From contig JAEXXM010000034.1 of the NCBI GenBank assembly GCA_023405815.1, positions 1-64,000 on the forward strand: a stretch of DNA of 64,000 bases. Direction: 5' to 3'. Both the position numbers and the translations under genes were made by a program. The notes beneath the pieces are model-generated. The model worked only from the letters and a program-made list of their open reading frames with translations, did no database searches and had not been told where the DNA came from. This DNA comes from Pseudomonadota bacterium (GTDB lineage Bacteria > Pseudomonadota > Alphaproteobacteria > Rhizobiales > Hyphomicrobiaceae). Positions 16,365-24,533 of this stretch are shown here, in pieces; positions within the stretch are counted from its first letter, which is position 1, and each line of letters starts with the position of its first letter.

Positions 16365-17351
16365 ATGGGCAAAAACGCTCATCGCAGGGCATTTGTTCTG
16401 GCGGCGGCGCTCGGCGCCGCCGCTCTCTTTGGCTCGGTCGTCGGCGCACAACAGAAAGCGACCGCGGCGAAAGTGACCGAGGCGCTGGTCACGAATCAGA
16501 CCGGTGATTCCCTCTCGATCGTCTCGCTCGCCGACATGACGTCGGCGGCCGAGGTCGCCATAGGCGGCAAGCCCGCCGGCATCGCCGTGTCGCCGGACAG
16601 CACGCGTGCCTACATCACCTCGCCGGAGAGCAAGGAACTCGTCGTCTTCGACACCGGAGCGCGTCGCGTGGCGAATCGGCTCCAAGTCGGCGAAGCTCCA
16701 CTCGGCGTCGCAGCGCATCCGACGAGCGGACGCGTCTACGTTGCAGACTGGTACACGCACAAGGTGTCGGTGGTCGACCCGGAAGCGGGCAAGGTCGTGG
16801 CCGAGATAGCTGTGGGCGAGTCTCCCTCGGGCCTGGCCGTGACGCCGGACGGGCAGCTCTTGCTCAGCGCGGACCGGGACAGCGACTCCGTGTCGATCAT
16901 CGATGCACAGGCCAACGTGCGGCTGAAGAGCATTCCGGTAGGCAAGAGGCCATTCGGGATCACGATCGATGCCGCGGGTGAGCGCGCCTATACCGCCAAC
17001 GTCGCCAGCGACGATGTGACGGTCATCGACATCGAGCGCGGTATCGTCGTCGGGACGGTTTCTGTCGGGCACCGGCCATACGCCGTGGCGCTCGCTCGCG
17101 GTCGCGCCTTCGTGACCAACCAGTATGCGAGCAGCGTGAGCGTCTTCGACGTGGCGACCCTCAAGACGGTGAAAACCATCGACGTGGGGGACCACCCCGA
17201 GGGCATCGCGGCCGATCCGGGGGAGGCGAATGTCTATGTCGCCTGTTGGTTCGACAACGTCCTGATGCGCATCGACCCTGAGGCGCTTGCCGTCACCGGC
17301 GAAGCGGCTGTCGGGGATGGCCCGCGGGCCTTCGGCGCCTTTCTGCGCTAG
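16365..17351 (+). CDS. exported YVTN-type beta-propeller protein
   Basis: A 328-residue protein with a signal peptide (ALGAAALFGSVVGAQQ). About seven copies of the 40-residue YVTN propeller repeat follow, each with an INxxxxTVSVID-like strand and a GxxPxGIAVSPD-like turn (for example VGGKPAGIAVSPDS, VGEAPLGVAAHP, VGKRPFGITIDAAG). The GTG at 16362 directly precedes ATG 16365, so the start is uncertain by one codon. It follows the mxaD-like gene by 11 bases. A second propeller protein at 28233 lies in the ABC cluster. A structural or cofactor-associated role in quinoprotein maturation is inference. Confidence 0.8.
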   Translation: MGKNAHRRAFVLAAALGAAALFGSVVGAQQKATAAKVTEALVTNQTGDSLSIVSLADMTSAAEVAIGGKPAGIAVSPDSTRAYITSPESKELVVFDTGARRVANRLQVGEAPLGVAAHPTSGRVYVADWYTHKVSVVDPEAGKVVAEIAVGESPSGLAVTPDGQLLLSADRDSDSVSIIDAQANVRLKSIPVGKRPFGITIDAAGERAYTANVASDDVTVIDIERGIVVGTVSVGHRPYAVALARGRAFVTNQYASSVSVFDVATLKTVKTIDVGDHPEGIAADPGEANVYVACWFDNVLMRIDPEALAVTGEAAVGDGPRAFGAFLR

Positions 17352-17523
17352 CCGCCGTCCGGCGCCTTCTTGCATTGCAGCGATCACGCAGACGTAAACC
17401 GCATGACCAAACGTTAAGGTCGTGGCTGTTTACGGCCGTGCCATCCCGTTGGTAAAACGGCCCGGAAAATGCGGCAACTCAAGCCGTCATAGCGTGGCAA
17501 GTCACCAGGAAGGAAATGTTCGC

Positions 17524-18225
17524 ATGCGGTTCTATGGTTTGGTCGGCGCGCTGTTTGCCGCCGCCCTCGCATTGGGGTCTCAAGTCGTGGTCGCAGCCGC
17601 TGCCGACGAGCCCAAGGCAACAGACCTGATCTTCGAGCAGAAGCATCTCGCCAACGTCGAGACAGGCAAGACGATCGACTACAAGTTCAACCGTACGGTG
17701 ACCGACCCACTGATTCTCGGTCAGCCTTTCAGCGACGATATCACGCTGAAGGTCGCTGCCGAAAAGGAGGACGGCAAGAAGGACATCGAGCTGCAGATCT
17801 ATACGGGCGCCCGTGCCCGCGACCTGCAGAAACTGGAGAAGTTCTCGATCAACCCGGTGTTCGCCGTGTTCTTCTCGCAAGCCGTCAGCACGTTCAACCA
17901 GCTTGCAGGCGGGCAGGTGAACTACCTGCAGAGCGGCTTCTCCAATGGCTGGCTCAAGGCCAAGGTCGAGCCGACGAAGGTCACCTATGACGGAAAGCAG
18001 ATCGACGCGTACCACATCTCGATGACGCCCTACGTCGGAGACAAGTACGAATCGAAGATGCAGGGCTGGGAAGGTGCGAAGTACGACGTGATCGTCAGCA
18101 AGGACGTGCCCGGCGAGATCGTCGATCTGCTCGCCACCTATCACAACCGCTATCCGCCGGCGAAGCTGAAGCTGATCGAGCGCATCACGCTGGCCGGCGT
18201 CACCGGACTGGAGAACCCACAATGA
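17524..18225 (+). CDS. exported protein in methanol-oxidation cluster, function unknown
   Basis: A 233-residue protein begun at ATG 17524 behind AAGGAAATG. It has a signal peptide of about 28 residues ending VVAAAADEP. The mature protein is beta-rich with no cysteine (TDLIFEQKHLANVETGKTIDYKFNRTVTD, then FSINPVFAVFFSQAVSTFNQLAGGQVNYL) and ends in YHNRYPPAKLKLIERITL. No domain is recognised. The stop overlaps the next gene by four bases. Position after an MxaD-like gene recalls mxaE/mxaH of the Methylorubrum mxa locus, but this cannot be confirmed from the sequence alone. Confidence 0.75.
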   Translation: MRFYGLVGALFAAALALGSQVVVAAAADEPKATDLIFEQKHLANVETGKTIDYKFNRTVTDPLILGQPFSDDITLKVAAEKEDGKKDIELQIYTGARARDLQKLEKFSINPVFAVFFSQAVSTFNQLAGGQVNYLQSGFSNGWLKAKVEPTKVTYDGKQIDAYHISMTPYVGDKYESKMQGWEGAKYDVIVSKDVPGEIVDLLATYHNRYPPAKLKLIERITLAGVTGLENPQ

Positions 18226-18584
18226 CGAAGCAAGGCATGACAGCAGCCTGCTTCGCGTTGCTCGGGGCCGGATTGACGGCAACCGCGAGCCTTGCGGTGG
18301 AGCTGCCGCAGAACGACTATCCGACGGCGGCGCGTGCCGATTACGTCTTCGCCTGCATGCAGACGAACGGACAGAACCGCATCGTGCTGGAGAAGTGCGC
18401 CTGCTCCATCGATACAATCGCTTCCTTGCTGCCCTATTCCGAGTACGAGGCGGCGGAGACGATCATGTCGGTGCGCCAGAAGGGGGGCGAGAGCGTCGCG
18501 ATGTTCAACAGCTTTGCGCCGTTCCTGGAGAAGGTGAAGAACTTGAAGCGGGCACAGGTCGAGGCCGAGCTGCGCTGCTTCTGA
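18222..18584 (+). CDS. small exported protein with CAC motif, methanol-oxidation cluster
   Basis: A 120-residue exported protein whose ATG overlaps the preceding stop (ATGA). After the signal peptide (AGLTATASLAVE) comes YVFACMQTNGQNRIVLEKCACSIDTIAS, with three cysteines, then YSEYEAAETIMSVRQ and a final Cys two residues from the end. The four cysteines would form disulfides in the periplasm. The translational coupling suggests the two products work together, and synteny suggests MxaE/MxaH-like accessory roles; this is inference. A strong hairpin follows the stop codon. Confidence 0.8.
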   Translation: MTKQGMTAACFALLGAGLTATASLAVELPQNDYPTAARADYVFACMQTNGQNRIVLEKCACSIDTIASLLPYSEYEAAETIMSVRQKGGESVAMFNSFAPFLEKVKNLKRAQVEAELRCF

Positions 18585-18612
18585 GGGCAGAGGAAAGCTC
18601 GGTGCGAGTGAA

Positions 18613-18650
18613 GAAAGGGCGCCGCTAAACGGCGCCCTTTCTCGTTTCGT
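18613..18650. terminator. intrinsic terminator between convergent operons
   Basis: AAAGGGCGCCG (18614-18624) pairs perfectly with CGGCGCCCTTT (18630-18640) around a five-base loop; T-rich sequence follows on plus, and A-rich sequence precedes on the other side. It separates the mxaD-containing plus operon from the SoxYZ-like gene on minus and can work in both directions. Confidence 0.85.
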
Positions 18651-18683
18651 TGTTCGAATGCTGTTGCTGGCGGACCAGCTTCG

Positions 18684-19499
18684 TCACGAGGCCTTCTTGG
18701 CCGACGTGGCGGTGAAGACCTGGCCCTCGGTATCCTTCGCCGTCACCTCGATGACGTTCTCGCCGCCAGGCACGAAGCTGAAGCGGAAGTTGGGGTTCTC
18801 CGAGATGGAGATGCCGCCCTCCATCTTGAAGACGCGGGCGCCGTCGCGCGTCACGTCCATTTCGCTGACGATGCGCATGGGCGTGTACTGACGCGTCACC
18901 TGATCCATCTGCATGCCGGTGAAATTGGGATGGCGGATCATCACCTGGGCCTCGCGGACCGGCGGGGTCTTATCCTTCGCCTCGGCAGCGTCGAAGGTGC
19001 GGATCTGCATCTTGCCGAGGCTGGCGAGCGCTTCGTCGGCGTCCTTGGATGCCGCTGCCGAGCAGCCGCCGGATGCCTTCACGAACTTCGTCGCCATGTG
19101 CAGCCTGCCGTCGGCGGTCTCAACCACGGCGCGCACGTTGGAGTACATGTCGATGCGAACGCGAGTAGACAGCATGCGGTCGCCCTTGCCGGCAGCCTCG
19201 CCGAAATGGAAGGTTGCGGCCACCGGGGCTGGGTTCTTGTCGATTACGAGCGTCAGGCTCTTCACCTCGCCCGCTGCCGCAGGGATGCGGACGGTCAGCG
19301 GCACGATGGCTGCGTCCTCGGCCCTGTAGGGGGCTTCGAGCGAAACGGTCCCATCGTCCTCGGCCACGTCGCGGTTGTCGAACACATCGCGACGGATGTC
19401 GTGCCAAGGGTCATCACCCGCTGCAGCCGGTAAGGCCGCGCCTGCGGTTAGCGCCATTGCGAGCGCTAGCGCCCCGAACTTCAGGTTTCTCGCCAACAT
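18684..19499 (-). CDS. quinoprotein dehydrogenase-associated SoxYZ-like carrier
   Basis: A 271-residue exported protein in which a SoxY-like domain and a SoxZ-like domain are fused. It has a signal peptide to about residue 27, then DDPWHDIRRDVFDNRDV and a SoxY-like fold ending FVKASGGCSAAA (the SoxY carrier Cys motif is GGCGG, here GGCSAA). A SoxZ-like domain follows, from about residue 175 (EAQVMIRHPNFTGMQM). ATG 19499 has GGAGG upstream. Such fusions, paired with a zinc metallohydrolase, accompany PQQ alcohol dehydrogenases (quinoprotein relay system). What is carried on the cysteine is unknown. The metallohydrolase gene is immediately upstream. Confidence 0.88.
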   Translation of the reverse strand: MLARNLKFGALALAMALTAGAALPAAAGDDPWHDIRRDVFDNRDVAEDDGTVSLEAPYRAEDAAIVPLTVRIPAAAGEVKSLTLVIDKNPAPVAATFHFGEAAGKGDRMLSTRVRIDMYSNVRAVVETADGRLHMATKFVKASGGCSAAASKDADEALASLGKMQIRTFDAAEAKDKTPPVREAQVMIRHPNFTGMQMDQVTRQYTPMRIVSEMDVTRDGARVFKMEGGISISENPNFRFSFVPGGENVIEVTAKDTEGQVFTATSAKKAS

Positions 19500-19530
19500 T
19501 CTTGCTTCCTCCGTGCCGCCGCGTTGCTGG

Positions 19531-20544
19531 TTATTCCCACTCCAGTTCGGCGAAAGCGGCAGAAACGTTGCGTGCATGATACTCTTTGAACAGGAGCCAG
19601 GCATCTTTTTCCGACAATCCTGCTTTTTCCGCGGCCTCGGCGAGCGTCTTCCCCTCCTTGATCATGGTGCGGACGTCGGCGGCTACGGTGCTCAGGTAGC
19701 GCTTCTCGGCGTCGATGGCCGCGGGCCATGGCATGGACGCGGGGCCGTGGCCTGGAACCGCCAGCTTCACGTCCGTTCGCGCAGACAGCCTGTCGATCAG
19801 GGCCAGCCATCCGCGGATCGAGCCGTCGAGGGCCGGAATATGGCGCGAGAAGAGGAGGTCCCCGAGGAACATGGTTCCGGTCTTCTCGTCCAACACCGTC
19901 AGGTCGTTGTCGGTGTGGGCCGTGGGATGCGCCTCGAGAAGCAGCTTGCGGTCGCCCAAATCGAGTTCGCGGCGGTCCTCTACGAACTCGGTCGGGGGAA
20001 CGATCTCGGTGCCGGCGAAGGCGTCCCCGAGCAGCTCCTTGTTGATCGCGAGATAGCGATCGCCGCGAGACGCGAGCGCGCGCGGAAGCTTGGCGTGGCC
20101 GATGAAAATGGGGCTTTCCCCCTTGAACGCCACGTTACCGAAGAGGTGGTCGGGGTGCATGTGCGTGTTGATCACGTACCGGATCGGCAGCTTGGTTCGG
20201 GCGCGGATGGCGGCAAGAAGCTGCGCCCCGACATGGGCGCTACCGCCGGTGTCGACAACGGCCACCGCGTCCTTGCCGATGATGAAGCCCGCGTTGGATG
20301 TGTCGCCGGAGTTGCGCGGAGTGAAGAGCTCATAGCGCCCCTGGTGGACGAACACCCCGGGAGCGACCTCGTTCACGGAGAACGCGTCGTCAGAAGATGC
20401 TGCCGCCCGAGGGTGGGGCGTCGGCGCGGCCTCTTGAGCGCTCGCGAGGGTCGCGCACAGGAGCAGTGAGGCAGCTGCAAGTAACGCTGTAACGTTCGGG
20501 AAAACTTCCCGGATTCGGTTTCCGAACGGTAGCGTTCGAGGCAT
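19531..20544 (-). CDS. quinoprotein relay system zinc metallohydrolase (MBL fold)
   Basis: A 337-residue exported metallo-beta-lactamase-fold protein begun at ATG 20544. The signal peptide ends LASAQEA. It carries the MBL ligand set: VINTHMHPDHLFGN (HxHxDH), the histidine of AHPTAHTDNDLTV, LFLGDLLF (bridging Asp) and VPGHGPAS (last His). The C-terminal helical tail ends AFAELEWE. The gene lies 31 bases upstream of the SoxYZ-like carrier on the same strand and shares its pairing pattern, so a reaction on the sulfur-bound cargo of that carrier is plausible. Substrate unknown. It is divergent from xoxF. Confidence 0.88.
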   Translation of the reverse strand: MPRTLPFGNRIREVFPNVTALLAAASLLLCATLASAQEAAPTPHPRAAASSDDAFSVNEVAPGVFVHQGRYELFTPRNSGDTSNAGFIIGKDAVAVVDTGGSAHVGAQLLAAIRARTKLPIRYVINTHMHPDHLFGNVAFKGESPIFIGHAKLPRALASRGDRYLAINKELLGDAFAGTEIVPPTEFVEDRRELDLGDRKLLLEAHPTAHTDNDLTVLDEKTGTMFLGDLLFSRHIPALDGSIRGWLALIDRLSARTDVKLAVPGHGPASMPWPAAIDAEKRYLSTVAADVRTMIKEGKTLAEAAEKAGLSEKDAWLLFKEYHARNVSAAFAELEWE

Positions 20545-21055
20545 GCTTTTGCCCTCATTGCCGATCACGAAAATTGGCGATGCGCGATCACGCGGGCGAG
20601 AGCACCACGTGAGGTAACGCGTCGCCTGAACGACTCGGCCGCGGTCTACGGTCGTGCATAGGATGGCGCGCATCGAGACCTCGCGATCAGTCACGGTATT
20701 TAACTTATCCAGTATTTCCGGCCCGAGTTCAGAAGGTTGTCGTGCGGTGCACAATTCGAATGTGCGGCGCAGCAAACCGCGATGGGACGCGGCGGAAATT
20801 ACGTCAACCATCTTGTCCTTTTCACGGACGCGTGAATTTTCGTTACCTGATCGTCTTGCGGCCGGGAAAAAAAAGTGCGTAGATGTGCCGCGGTGTGACA
20901 CGGCATCCAGGGCTCGCTGGCATCAACCAGTGTTCTCCGTCGATCGCCAATAAGGGACTAAGAAGGGGAAAACCCCGATCCCAATAACAAGGGTGTGAGG
21001 CGCTGCTGTTCACCACCGACTTGCGTGGCAAGAACCTTAAAATGGAGGAAGCGCA
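20545..21055. promoter_or_regulatory. intergenic control region upstream of xoxF
   Basis: A 511-base gap lies between the divergent metallohydrolase gene and xoxF, long for this gene-dense window. It holds the promoters for both directions and an ample leader for xoxF. A small GGGGAAAACCCC hairpin lies at 20965-20976 and GGAGGAAG sits seven bases before the xoxF ATG. I could not identify a convincing -35/-10 pair or a known lanthanide- or MxbDM-type operator. A minus-strand open frame through the gap is an extension of the metallohydrolase frame without a ribosome site. Confidence 0.5.
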
Positions 21056-22876
21056 ATGCGCAAAAGCGTATTCGCAGGTGCATTGGTCGCGACGGCTGCC
21101 CTAGCGGCACCGGCGATGGCCAATGATAGCGTTGTTAAGTGTATCGCCGACGAGAATAACTGGTGCATGCAGCAGCATGACTACTCTGCCACCCGTTATT
21201 CGAGCCTCGACCAGATCAACACCAAGAACGTCGGCAGCCTGAAGGTTGCGTGGACGTTCTCGACCGGCGTGCTGCGCGGTCACGAGGGTTCTCCCCTCGT
21301 CATCGGCAACACGATGTACCTCCACACCCCGTTCCCGAACATCGTGTACGCGCTGAACCTCGATGACGAGAACAAGATCATCTGGAAGTACGAGCCCAAG
21401 CAGGATCCGTCCGTCATCCCCGTGATGTGCTGCGATACCGTCAACCGCGGTCTGCAGTACGCTGATGGCAAGGTCTTCCTGCACCAGGCCGACACGACCC
21501 TCGTCGCTCTCGATGCCAAGACCGGCAAAGAGGTTTGGAAGGCGGTCAACGCCGATCCGAAGCGCGGTGAGACCGGCACGGGCGCTGCGCTCGTCGTCGG
21601 CGACGTCGTGATGATCGGTGTGTCGGGTGCCGAGTTCGGCGTCCGCTGCTTCATGACCGGCTACGACATCAACACCGGCAAGCGTCTGTGGCGCGGCTAC
21701 TCGATGGGTCCGGATGACGAGATCCTGTTCAACCCCGAGAAGACGATGTCTCTCGGCAAGCCGGTTGGCAAGGACAGCTCGCTCAAGACGTGGACCGGCG
21801 ACCAGTGGAAGCTGGGCGGCGGCTCGATCTGGGGCTGGTATGCCTGGGATCCGAAGCTGAACCTCGTCTACTACGGCACGGGCAACCCGTCGACCTGGAA
21901 CCCGGCTCAGCGCGCGGGACCGGACGGCAAGCAGATCGACCAGAAGTGGTCTATGTCGATCATCGCTCGCAATCCGCAGACCGGCGAGGCCGCCTGGGCT
22001 TACCAGATGACCCCGTTCGACGAGTGGGACTATGACGGCGTCAACGAGATGATCCTCGTCGACAACATGGACGTGAAGGGCAAGAAGCACAACGTGCTCG
22101 TGCACTTCGACCGCAACGGCCTCGGCTACACGGTTGACCGTGAGACGGGCATCCCGCTCGTTGCCGAGAAGTATGACCCCGTCGTCAACTGGACGACTGG
22201 CGTCGACCTCGACCCCAAGAGCGCTACGTATGGCCGCCCGGCTGTCGTCGCCTCCAAGTCGACGTTCCTCAACGGCCAGGATGTCAACACCACCGACGTC
22301 TGCCCGGCCGCTCTCGGAACGAAGGACCAGCAGCCTGCTGCTTACTCGCCTCTGACGGGCCTCTTCTACGTGCCGACGAACCACGTCTGCATGGACTACG
22401 AGCCCTTCAAGGTCGAGTACACCGCCGGTCAGCCCTACGTTGGTGCCACGCTCTCCATGTATCCGCCGAAGGGCGAGAGCCACATGGGCAACTTCATCGC
22501 GTGGGATGCCTCCAAGGGTAAGATCGTCTGGTCGAACAAGGAGCAGTTCTCGGTTTGGTCGGGTGTTCTCACGACCGCTGGCGGCATCGCCTGCGTCGGC
22601 ACCCTCGAGGGCTACTTCAAGTGCGTCGATCAGAAGGACGGCAAGGAGCTGTATAAGAACCGCACTCCGTCCGGCATCATCGGCAACGTGTTCACCTACG
22701 GACACAAGGGCAAGCAGTACATCGGCGTCTTCTCGGGCGTTGGTGGCTGGGCCGGCATCGGCCTCGCAGCTGGCCTGACGAACCCGACCGATGGTCTGGG
22801 CGCCGTGGGTGGCTACGCTGGCCTCAACAGCTACACCGCTCTGGGTGGCTCGCTGACGGTCTGGTCGCTGCCATAA
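21056..22876 (+). CDS. xoxF: lanthanide-dependent PQQ methanol dehydrogenase XoxF
   Basis: A 606-residue periplasmic quinoprotein with signal peptide (residues 1-22, ending AMAND). The eight-bladed propeller carries tryptophan-docking repeats. The vicinal disulfide is Cys125-Cys126 (VMCCDTVNR), and the catalytic Asp325 lies in FDEWDYDGVNE. Two residues later Asp327 replaces the Ala of calcium enzymes, the diagnostic lanthanide ligand of XoxF. It oxidises methanol (and probably formaldehyde), passing electrons to XoxG. The codon choice is visibly more restricted than in neighbours (GGT, CGT, CTC, AAG), as in highly expressed genes. It is followed by xoxG and xoxJ; Xox clade 5 is the best guess. 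Confidence 0.97.
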   Translation: MRKSVFAGALVATAALAAPAMANDSVVKCIADENNWCMQQHDYSATRYSSLDQINTKNVGSLKVAWTFSTGVLRGHEGSPLVIGNTMYLHTPFPNIVYALNLDDENKIIWKYEPKQDPSVIPVMCCDTVNRGLQYADGKVFLHQADTTLVALDAKTGKEVWKAVNADPKRGETGTGAALVVGDVVMIGVSGAEFGVRCFMTGYDINTGKRLWRGYSMGPDDEILFNPEKTMSLGKPVGKDSSLKTWTGDQWKLGGGSIWGWYAWDPKLNLVYYGTGNPSTWNPAQRAGPDGKQIDQKWSMSIIARNPQTGEAAWAYQMTPFDEWDYDGVNEMILVDNMDVKGKKHNVLVHFDRNGLGYTVDRETGIPLVAEKYDPVVNWTTGVDLDPKSATYGRPAVVASKSTFLNGQDVNTTDVCPAALGTKDQQPAAYSPLTGLFYVPTNHVCMDYEPFKVEYTAGQPYVGATLSMYPPKGESHMGNFIAWDASKGKIVWSNKEQFSVWSGVLTTAGGIACVGTLEGYFKCVDQKDGKELYKNRTPSGIIGNVFTYGHKGKQYIGVFSGVGGWAGIGLAAGLTNPTDGLGAVGGYAGLNSYTALGGSLTVWSLP

Positions 22877-22897
22877 GTCGACATCACGTCACTAAAG

Positions 22898-22925
22898 GAC
22901 CGGCGCGGGATTTCCCGCGCCGGTC
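22898..22925 (+). terminator. hairpin after xoxF
   Basis: GACCGGCGCGGGA (22898-22910) is perfectly complementary to TCCCGCGCCGGTC (22913-22925) with a two-base apex, beginning 22 bases after the xoxF stop. It is followed by TTCCG rather than a long U-run. It would protect or terminate the xoxF transcript and lower expression of xoxGJ relative to xoxF. Confidence 0.75.
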
Positions 22926-23093
22926 TTCCGTATGAATGGAACTCGGTAACGCCGTTTAGCCGTTCATGCACGAAGGTGGTCAATTCGCAGCGCAACATTG
23001 CGAAATGGTATGACATTTTGCCTGTTGCGCTAATTCAATTGGCAACCCAAGTCTCAAGATATCTACCCGTAGTCGAGCAGATAGGGGAAACGC

Positions 23094-23669
23094 GTGAGAA
23101 GGATCAGTTTTGCCATTGTTGCCGCCATTGCGCTTGGGGGCGTGTTTGGATCGGCCATGGCTCAGGATGTGCAGCCCGGCTTGCAGAAGGAAGTGACGCT
23201 TCCCGATGGCTGCGTCACTCAAGAAGGCGCCGAGTTCAAGGACGGCAAGTGGGTGCTCCCGGACGGTACGCCGACCTTCCGCGTGTGCAAGAAGGACAAC
23301 ACCATTGTCGTCGACTGGGCGACGTACAACGGCTATCGCCGCTATCACGGTGAGTGCCATGTCTGCCACGGCCCGAACGGCCTCGGCTCGACCTACGCAC
23401 CGGCGCTTTCCGACTCGCTGAAGACGATGGACTACGGCACGTTCCTCGGCACGGTGGCCAGCGGCCGCGTGCGCGATGAAGCTGGAACGAAGTTCGTCAT
23501 GCCGGCGTTCGGCGACAACAAAAACGTGATGTGCTTCATCAACGACCTCTACGTATATCTCAAGGCCCGTTCATTCGGTTCGCTGCCTGCCGGTCAGCTC
23601 GGCGGCCGCAATCGCGATGAGAAGCCGCAACAGGCCAAAGATGAAGAGAAGGCTTGCCTTGGTAGCTAA
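23094..23669 (+). CDS. xoxG: XoxG c-type cytochrome, methanol-metabolism-related
   Basis: A 191-residue exported cytochrome begun at GTG 23094 behind ATAGGGGAAAC. After the signal peptide (GVFGSAMAQD) come four cysteines; one pair forms the haem motif CHVCH (residues 88-92), with others in DGCVTQEG and FRVCKKD as in the four-cysteine methanol-metabolism cytochromes. Methionine of VMPAFGDNKN is the likely axial ligand. It accepts electrons from XoxF. The stop overlaps the beginning of xoxJ. The C-terminal tail is charged (RDEKPQQAKDEEK). Confidence 0.95.
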   Translation: MRRISFAIVAAIALGGVFGSAMAQDVQPGLQKEVTLPDGCVTQEGAEFKDGKWVLPDGTPTFRVCKKDNTIVVDWATYNGYRRYHGECHVCHGPNGLGSTYAPALSDSLKTMDYGTFLGTVASGRVRDEAGTKFVMPAFGDNKNVMCFINDLYVYLKARSFGSLPAGQLGGRNRDEKPQQAKDEEKACLGS

Positions 23670-24531
23670 CGAAAGAAACAAAGTTGCATCACTGGTCGGG
23701 GCCGCCCTGGGCGGCCTCGTCCTGTTTTCAGCGATCTGTGGATCGGCCGTGGCCGTCGAAGGTCATCGCTCCGATCTCGTGAACCGCAAGGTCCTGCGCG
23801 TGTGTGCCGACCCGGCGAACATGCCCTTCTCCAACGAGAAGAAGGAAGGGTTCGAAAACAAGATCGCGGACATCATCGGCAACGAGCTGGGGGTCCCGGT
23901 CGAGTACACCTGGTTCCCGCAGGCTACGGGTTTCACGCGCAATACGCTGCTCGCCAAGCGTTGCGACGTGATCATCGGCACCGGGCAGGGCGATGAACTG
24001 GTGCTCAACACCAACGCGCTTTATCGGTCGGCCTACGCACTCGTCTATAAGACCGGCTCGGGGCTCGATGGTGTCGACAGCATTTTTGATGAGCGCCTCA
24101 AGGGCAAGAAGGTCGGTGCCGTGCAGGGGACGCCTTCGGCGACGCTCATTGCCAAGGCCGGGCTGATGGATAAGGCGCGGCCATACAGGCTGATGGTCGA
24201 TCGCCGCTATGACGATCCCTCGGCCGAGATGGTGCGGGACATCCGATCCGGCGAGATCGATGCCGGTGTCATGTGGGGCCCGATCGCGGGTTACTATGCG
24301 ACGCACGGCGGCGACAAGCTCGCCGTTGTGCCGCTTATCAAGGACGCGGGCAAAGCCGGTCGCCTCGACTTCCGCATCACCATGGGCGTTCGCCAGGGCG
24401 ACGATCTATGGAAGCGTCAGCTCAACGACGTCATCCGCAAACGCCAGGCGGACATCGACAAGGTGCTGCTCGAGTACGGCGTGCCGATGATCGATGAGGA
24501 CAACAAACCCATCACCACGCCTCGCAGCTGA
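23641..24531 (+). CDS. xoxJ: XoxJ periplasmic binding-type protein of the Xox system
   Basis: A 296-residue protein with a periplasmic-binding (solute-binding family 3) fold. ATG 23641 lies inside the end of xoxG; a TTG at 23659 behind AGAAGG is an alternative. A signal peptide ends SAVAVEG; then KVLRVCADPANMPFSNEKKEGFENKIADIIG starts the first lobe, and TRNTLLAKRCDVIIGTG leads on to the second. XoxJ/MxaJ proteins are needed for active methanol dehydrogenase in related bacteria and are thought to act in apo-enzyme maturation, not transport. The overlap with xoxG implies one transcript. Confidence 0.93.
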   Translation: MKRRLALVANERNKVASLVGAALGGLVLFSAICGSAVAVEGHRSDLVNRKVLRVCADPANMPFSNEKKEGFENKIADIIGNELGVPVEYTWFPQATGFTRNTLLAKRCDVIIGTGQGDELVLNTNALYRSAYALVYKTGSGLDGVDSIFDERLKGKKVGAVQGTPSATLIAKAGLMDKARPYRLMVDRRYDDPSAEMVRDIRSGEIDAGVMWGPIAGYYATHGGDKLAVVPLIKDAGKAGRLDFRITMGVRQGDDLWKRQLNDVIRKRQADIDKVLLEYGVPMIDEDNKPITTPRS

Positions 24532-24533
24532 GC

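Noticed and set aside
20545..20901. Upstream extension of the metallohydrolase frame into the xoxF control region
   Set aside because: The extra 119 codons have no ribosome site, show no domain and come before a clear signal peptide at ATG 20544.
21101..22705. 534-codon minus-strand open frame inside xoxF
   Set aside because: It is the antisense shadow of the highly biased xoxF codons and contains no recognisable domain.
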